From Lumbricus rubellus (Eukaryota > Annelida > Clitellata > Crassiclitellata > Lumbricidae), in contig OX243817.1 in the NCBI GenBank assembly GCA_945859605.1, positions 18,968,656 to 19,032,655 on the forward strand: DNA of 64,000 nucleotides, given 5' to 3'. The notes below the pieces were generated by a model that did not search any database, was not told where the DNA came from, and worked only from the letters and a program-made list of their open reading frames with translations. This document shows, one piece after another, positions 60,801 to 64,000 of this stretch (its first letter is position 1; each line of letters begins with the position of its first letter). The position numbers and the translations under genes are program-made.

Positions 60801-63721
60801 GTTCGTACTCAGCGCAAAGCTTGCTGAAGTATTTCTGATTTGTGGAATCTCAAAAGTAAAGAAAAACAAGCAAATTAAAAATCTATGAACAACGAAAACA
60901 ACAAAATAAAAGTTTTAGTCGTGATTTCAAGATCAACAATAATGATATATGATGGTTGATTCATTCATTCATTCAAGTATTTATATAGCGCCTCTTCAAG
61001 GAAACTACTCAGAGGCGCTCCCGACTGATTGGTTAGTGCGATCGGCCTGTAACACAGAGAGTGCGTGTTTGATTCTCATCCAAGGCAGGTAATGTGAAGG
61101 GGCTGTTAGCAAGTCCTTTGCACACACACTTACTTTGCAATATAGGGCTGCCTCAAATGCAGTTGTATTGTATTGTATTGTATTGTATTGTATTGTATTG
61201 CACCTATTGAATGAAGGTTCAAACTATTCGTTCTAGCAAAAACCTTTTAGGTTCTGCTAAGAATGAACTTTTCAATATTGATATCAAGCAATACTGAGCT
61301 ACTATACACATATAATAGCAGACATAATAATATTATAATAGCAGACATTTTACGCATCACAGATAGCACATTTTTATATTCTGGATGGAATTTGCATACG
61401 CTGCATTTATAAGCAGCACAGCATGGAAATGGCACGAAAACCTGCTCAGCACAGCAAAACAACACACCACAATTGCATTCTATAACCCTAGTTTTGACAG
61501 ACTTCCTCTCTCCTGGAAAGAGTATAATTAATGCAGAGCATGTATTGTAAACTTTGAGGTGGATGGAGAAACGATAGAGGTAGTATCGAGCTTCACATTC
61601 CTGGGATCTATGATAGAGAAGGAGGGAAGAAGTGATATGGAAATAAGGAGGAGGGTAACAATGGGGAAAACGGCAATGAACGGTCTGGAAAAGATTTGGA
61701 AGGACAAATACGTGAGCAGGGAAACAAAGAAAAGACTGGTAAGAGCACTGATCTTCCCAGTCGTCCTATATGGATGCGAGACATGGACAAAGACACGGGA
61801 TATGGAAAAGAAAATCAACGCGTGTGAGATGTGGATTTGGAGAAAGATGCTAAGGATTTCATGGACGGAGAAGAGAACTAACGAATCGGTGCGCGAGGAG
61901 CTCGGAATAGAGAGGGAGGAGACACTGCAGCAAACAGCAACTTGGAGGAAATTGAGCTACTTCGGCCATGTGATGAGATCTAACGGTTTGGAAAAGGAGC
62001 TGATGACGGCATGCGGTGAGGGAAGGAGAAGATGCGGAAGACCAAGGAAGAAATGGTTGGATGAGGTACAGGAAAAGTCTGGCATGAGACTGGAGGAACT
62101 AAGAGAGGCGACTAGGGAGAGGATCAACTGGAGGATGCACCAGGGCTTTCGCCAGAGCTCCAGTAGCTGACGGCCCCAGGTGATGTATTGTAAATAACCG
62201 TCAAACTAATATGCTCTACAATTCATTAGAAAGTTTTATATCTGTAAGAAATAAATAAATTAGTAGATATATTCAATAAGAAGGAAATAAATAAATTAGT
62301 AGATATATTCAATAAGAAGGAAATAAATAAATTAGTAGATATATTCAATAAGAAGAGAGTGTCTTTGCAACCTATGTCCTTTGAGATTTCTATGATCTGT
62401 TGGTGCCACTCGGTCACAGACGTCTTAGTCGTAAGTGGAGGCTGCAGGTCTCTGCAAAAATTAAACAAACCAAGTTATTCCACTTTATTATCCTTTTAAA
62501 CCAAACAATACAATGGTTGTCTTCTCAGTATTTTCCCCAAATTGAAGCTGACAGAGTTTTAAACATGGGTGCTTGCACTCCCTCTGTTAGATTGACGCCT
62601 TGTACCAGGCGGTGCAGTGCCTTCTCCGTAGATGGCCCTGCGACCTGGAATGGGCTCCATACTGCCATCTCTTGATTTAAAAAAAATTTGCACTACAGAA
62701 CTAAGGTACTAATGAAATACTAAGTGAAACTGAGAAGTTTCTATATTTATAAAATATATAAAAATACCCATGTTCATAATTTCCTGGTTTGCAGTTTCAA
62801 CCTCTTGATTAAAAAATTTAACTGTGGCCACTGGCCATTGTGATTTGCTTCTGGCAAAAATATCTGCAGTTGCTTATGGTTGTCAATTTATAATAATATT
62901 TATCAGACAGCAGTGGCTAATTAGTCATACGTACAGAAATTTATTGAGCCAATCAGCCAATCAGACAATCAACCAAGCAGCCAACCAATATGCAATGAGT
63001 CATAAACAAACCAACCAAACTGACTGCCTCTTAACCCTTTAATGCCGAGATGGTAGTAAATTATATGGGAAATCCTATACCCTCTGACATTAAAGGGTTA
63101 AGCAAAACCCAGCTGCTCGCTGCTCGCTTGCTCATTCAATTGATCGCCCACTGACTCACTCACCTCAGTGACAAAACCAATTCCACTCTTCTCTCGTTCA
63201 GAAACTTCTGGTTCATTATCAGTTCATCGAGAATCGTCTGAACAGACGAAGGATTAACGATATTTTCGCCCGACATAAATGATCTGAAACAAAACAAGCC
63301 AACAGCGCTAGAACAACGTCTCAAGCAATTCTGTCAATGTTAACAAAGTGTGGCTTGAGGTTGAAATCTTGGGGCTGAATATAAACCTGGCTTTACGTTT
63401 TACATAACACGAACTGCTATCAGGCAGCGCCGCGCCTTATCTGTGGCTGACCCTGAGACCGGGAATGCGCTTCCTACTACTCTTCGTCAAATGCCTATTG
63501 ATCTATTTGTCTCATTTTTTATATTTCTTAAGACTTTTCGATATGACAAATCCTTACCTAAATCTCTTCATCACATCTTCTTCATGCACCTGCCTCCAGC
63601 AGTCCACACGCGCTGTCCACTGCACGTAGACCTTCTTCTCATTCTCAACAGCAGACAGCATCAGACGCGTGTAAAGATCGGCAAACGCTCGCTTGTTCGC
63701 AAGAACCGTCTGGTTTATAAC
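42304..63721 (-). CDS. CCDC180: CCDC180, partial: the last 27 exons
   Basis: Exons 5' to 3': 63558-63721, 63164-63283, 62372-62451, 60760-60848, 60082-60204, 59359-59532, 58515-58630, 57752-57878, 57049-57380, 55761-55842, 55022-55115, 54231-54411, 53376-53522, 52623-52799, 51743-51926, 50702-50861, 50045-50147, 49525-49562, 48960-49011, 47982-48111, 47396-47540, 46608-46768, 45575-45712, 44642-44753, 43565-43681, 42937-43163, 42304-42435. They total 3,705 bases (1,234 residues plus TGA) and keep phase throughout. The protein is mostly coiled coil, with the DUF4455 region near the 5' end and the DUF4456 core near the 3' end (LYYRQKGIRPVTRPE, FDDCAEVL, YHNDCLQEFRQQL). CCDC180 is a little-studied protein linked to testis and cilia in vertebrates. 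The 5' end lies outside the window. The least certain exon is 49525-49562. The 60760-60848 exon uses a GAG acceptor chosen by phase. Confidence 0.85.
42518..42754. mobile_element. hAT-like MITE, 237 bp
   Basis: The 12-bp terminal inverted repeats CATAGGCGTACG/CGTACGCCTATG are exact and flanked by an exact 8-bp duplication ATAATCAA (42510-42517 and 42755-42762). No coding. It lies in the last intron of CCDC180. Confidence 0.85.
43565..48111 (-). CDS. CCDC180: DUF4456 core exons of CCDC180
   Basis: Exons 47982-48111, 47396-47540, 46608-46768, 45575-45712, 44642-44753 and 43565-43681 encode the most conserved part: KIDKKYFVFGEQ, RIKQILRVTLEALLTISE, the PVTRPEV/FDDCAEVL segment, YHNDCLQEFRQQL across a phase-1 junction, then long helices (SLEHAALKQLQKELNKAEEE, QDLRPSLGHPQKLDQLDDLC, NVESFLQELARTSENLFVQF). 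The following Ser/Lys-rich exon 42937-43163 is a disordered linker. The last exon ends VEKVKQLYE. Confidence 0.85.
43700..43830. repeat. (CA)n microsatellite
   Basis: ACACACA with scattered ACACAAA/TGCAC variants, in a CCDC180 intron. Frames reading it are artefacts. Confidence 0.9.
43965..44193 (+). mobile_element. tRNA-type SINE, copy C
   Basis: B box GGTTTGAATCC at 44028-44038, AGTCCTTCACTCGCAGTTGC body, GGGAGTGCTTCTGAGTAG 3' module and CATACATACATG tail. It is antisense within a CCDC180 intron. Confidence 0.75.
44445..44545 (+). repeat. Dispersed repeat with GCGCTTTAG end, copy 1
   Basis: CTTTTGACTCAGTGCAGCGC, GTGCCCTGCGCTTGGCTTCC and GGCGCTTTAGAAATCAGG match 59735-59830 in order. The class is unknown. 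Confidence 0.55.
45214..45392 (+). mobile_element. tRNA-type SINE, copy D, truncated
   Basis: B box GGTTCGAATCC at 45270-45280 and the GAGCAAGTCCTTCACTCGCA body are present. The copy breaks off within the 3' module at CAGGAGCGCCTTCAGGG. Confidence 0.7.
45913..46298. mobile_element. hAT MITE, 386 bp
   Basis: The ends CAGTGGTTCCCAAAG and TTTGGGAACCACTG are flanked by an exact 8-bp duplication CACTAGAA (45905-45912 and 46299-46306). GGTCCGCGGACCGG palindromes lie near the left end. It shares its termini with the 27908 and 47748 elements. Confidence 0.85.
46785..46862. repeat. (TA)n microsatellite
   Basis: TATATA run with ATTA and TGTA interruptions in a CCDC180 intron. Confidence 0.9.
46970..47093. 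repeat. 21-bp minisatellite
   Basis: About six imperfect units of ACCATGATCACACATGAGGT in a CCDC180 intron. Confidence 0.85.
47094..47230 (+). mobile_element. tRNA-type SINE with a different head
   Basis: The head GGGGCACAGTGGCCAGTTGA...TAGAGCGCTTGGCCTG with B-box-like GGGTTTGAGCC is unlike the other SINEs, but it continues into the same TAAGGACCCTGAGCAAGTCC body. Truncated after CTTCAATC. Confidence 0.6.
47748..47845. mobile_element. Truncated hAT MITE end
   Basis: Starts CAGTGGTTCCCAAACTTCAG and matches the reverse complement of the right end of the 45913-46298 element for about 70-100 bases, then similarity ends. No second terminus. Confidence 0.65.
48243..48400. repeat. (TA)n stretches with a SINE-tail fragment
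   Basis: Two TATA-rich runs flank CCGGAAGAGGCGCTATATAA, the 3' module of the local SINEs. Confidence 0.8.
50208..50417 (-). mobile_element. tRNA-type SINE, copy E
   Basis: A nearly full copy on the minus strand: 3' module (TTATAGCGCCTCTTCC...CTACTCAGAGGCGC) on the left, B box (GGATTCGAACC on +) at 50355-50365, head to about 50416. Confidence 0.8.
50421..50512 (+). mobile_element. SINE 3' part, head to head with copy E
   Basis: AAAGTCTGATGCAGTGTC, GGGAGCACCTCTGAGTAG and AAGGGGCGCTATAGCAAATG are the 3' half of the same SINE on the opposite strand, directly adjoining copy E. Confidence 0.7.
52012..52090. mobile_element. 79-bp TTAA element, second family
   Basis: TTAACCCTTTGAACCCGG on the left, CAAAGGGTTAA on the right, with a core (AACGGGCCGAAAAACGGACC) unrelated to the 14023 family. 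Confidence 0.5.
52297..52585 (-). mobile_element. Second SINE type, minus strand
   Basis: The right end is a tRNA-like head read on the minus strand (GTTAGCTACACCGGTAAGCA, B box GGTTCAAGCCC). The body has GGCAACGGGAAACCACCTC and CCAATGAACCTGCCTTCGGG, ending at a TCATCA run. Distinct from SINE copies A-F. Confidence 0.6.
52803..53015. repeat. (CCAA)/(CAAT)n array
   Basis: Imperfect CCAACCAACTAGCCAGCCAAT units with AAACAACAAACCAGCC blocks, in a CCDC180 intron. Confidence 0.9.
53295..53369. mobile_element. 75-bp TTAA element, inverted relative of 14023
   Basis: TTAACCCTTTACCG and AAAGGGTTAA ends with a TATAGGATTTCCCATATA core, the reverse complement of the 14023/63031 core. Confidence 0.55.
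54773..54875. repeat. (GAT)n then (GGT)n microsatellite
   Basis: About 22 GAT units followed by GGT units. The poly-Asp and poly-Ser frames here are artefacts. Confidence 0.97.
56790..57000 (+). mobile_element. tRNA-type SINE, copy F
   Basis: B box GGTTTGAATCC at 56844-56854, GGGCAAGTCCTTCACTCACA body, GGAGCGCCTCTGAGTAGAGA and GGGGCGCTATAACAAGTG 3' module. Confidence 0.8.
57549..57590. mobile_element. 42-bp hAT end-to-end remnant
   Basis: CAGGGGTGTCAAA and TTTAACACCCCTG are imperfect inverted repeats only 16 bases apart, flanked by AACTATAG (57541-57548) and AACTAGAG (57591-57598), an 8-bp duplication with one mismatch. Confidence 0.55.
58660..58739. mobile_element. 80-bp TTAA element
   Basis: TTAACCCTTTACCCGTTC on the left, AATGGGTAAAGGCTTAA on the right. 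One base in the right end departs from the palindrome. Confidence 0.45.
59735..59830 (+). repeat. Dispersed repeat with GCGCTTTAG end, copy 2
   Basis: TTTTGACTTAACGCAGTGCA, CCCCGTGCTTGGCTTTC and AGTAGCGCTTTAGGGG match 44445-44545. Confidence 0.55.
59935..60055. repeat. (CAC)n microsatellite
   Basis: CACCAC run interrupted by CCACAC and CAACC, ending 27 bases from a CCDC180 exon. Confidence 0.95.
60970..61205. mobile_element. SINE-like element with (TATTG)n tail
   Basis: TATATAGCGCCTCTTCAAGG and CTACTCAGAGGCGCTCCCGA (3' module, reversed) join a tRNA-like GATTGGTTAGTGCGATCGGC...GTTTGATTCTC head and a body ending in ATTGTATTG repeats (61165-61200). Probably two SINE pieces. Confidence 0.55.
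61552..62182 (+). mobile_element. 5'-truncated non-LTR retrotransposon (ORF2 end)
   Basis: An open frame to TGA at 62168-62170 encodes the C-terminal part of a LINE reverse-transcriptase protein: FTFLGSMIEKEG, EIRRRVTMGKTAMNGLEKIW, TKKRLVRALIFPVVLYGCET, WRKMLRISWTEKRTNESV, YFGHVMRS, GRRRCGRPRKKWLDEV. This tail is common in RTE- and I/Jockey-like elements of invertebrates. The 12-bp direct repeat ATGTATTGTAAA at 61540-61551 and 62183-62194 marks the target duplication. There is no poly(A) tail. It is antisense in a CCDC180 intron and free of frameshifts, so a fairly recent insertion. The catalytic FADD region is missing, so it cannot act on its own. Confidence 0.85.
62239..62357. repeat. 36-bp tandem repeat, three copies
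   Basis: Three near-identical units of GAAATAAATAAATTAGTAGA and TATATTCAATAAGAAG. Confidence 0.9.
63031..63101. mobile_element. 71-bp palindromic TTAA element
   Basis: TTAACCCTTTAATGCCGAGA at the left, TTAAAGGGTTAA at the right, and the same TATGGGAAATCCTATACC core as 14023-14093, 49 kb away. Confidence 0.6.
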
Positions 63722-64000
63722 CTGTGTCAAACACAGAAACCAGCCGCTGAATATGACAACAGCTCTTATTAGCCTTTATCTTTTATGCAAACTGTTGCAT
63801 TATCATTAGCCATTTTGGATCTACAACTTACTGAAGATAATTTAGAACTATTACGTATTTAACTACAAAACTTCAAAACTTTTGCGTTTAGAAACTGAAT
63901 CTTAAGACTGTTGCTGTAAGATATTAATTGTGGCTGGGCCTATAAAAATCAGTCTCCCTTGTCTTAGCACTCTCCTTGGCAAACTGATGGACATAAGTTG

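Overview
The window is animal nuclear DNA: AT-rich, with long introns bounded by GT/AG splice sites, many microsatellites, tRNA-type SINEs, non-autonomous DNA transposons and a LINE fragment. Three genes have orthologues across animals (smoothelin-like, EMC5/MMGT1 and CCDC180), and a fourth looks like a sperm nuclear basic protein. The repeat load and gene content suggest an invertebrate, probably marine, but I cannot name the species or phylum from the sequence. There is nothing bacterial or viral.

Layout. At 0.6-1.7 kb (+) a compact two-exon gene encodes a 79-residue protein with an acidic N-terminus and an arginine-rich C-terminus, resembling a protamine or protamine precursor. Its intron begins with a long hairpin that buries the 5' splice site, followed by 51-bp repeats that each carry a complement of that splice site. 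From 2 to 12 kb I see no further gene. This stretch holds hAT-like elements (one inside another, with a 60-bp minisatellite in the core) and long CTGT/CAGA/GAGT arrays, and it is rich in the word TAGGCCT.

At 12.64-35.08 kb (+) thirteen coding exons join in one frame into a 722-residue smoothelin-family protein: a short N-terminal smoothelin helix region, an immunoglobulin domain, low-complexity linkers and a C-terminal calponin-homology domain. EMC5/MMGT1 follows at 37.15-37.47 kb (-) on one coding exon, tail to tail with it. From 42.30 kb to the window edge (-) there are 27 consecutive exons of CCDC180, 1,234 codons plus stop, whose 5' end lies beyond base 64,000. Every exon junction in both long genes keeps phase, which is the main support for the models.

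Mobile DNA fills the introns: hAT-type elements with 8-bp target duplications, a 2.16-kb element with perfect 25-bp terminal inverted repeats at a TA site, a set of 70-80 bp palindromic elements with TTAA ends, tRNA-type SINEs sharing a 3' module, and a 5'-truncated LINE with a 12-bp duplication. The genes show no operon-like relation. The protamine-like gene and CCDC180 (testis and cilia associated in other animals) could both be used in the male germ line, but that is inference.
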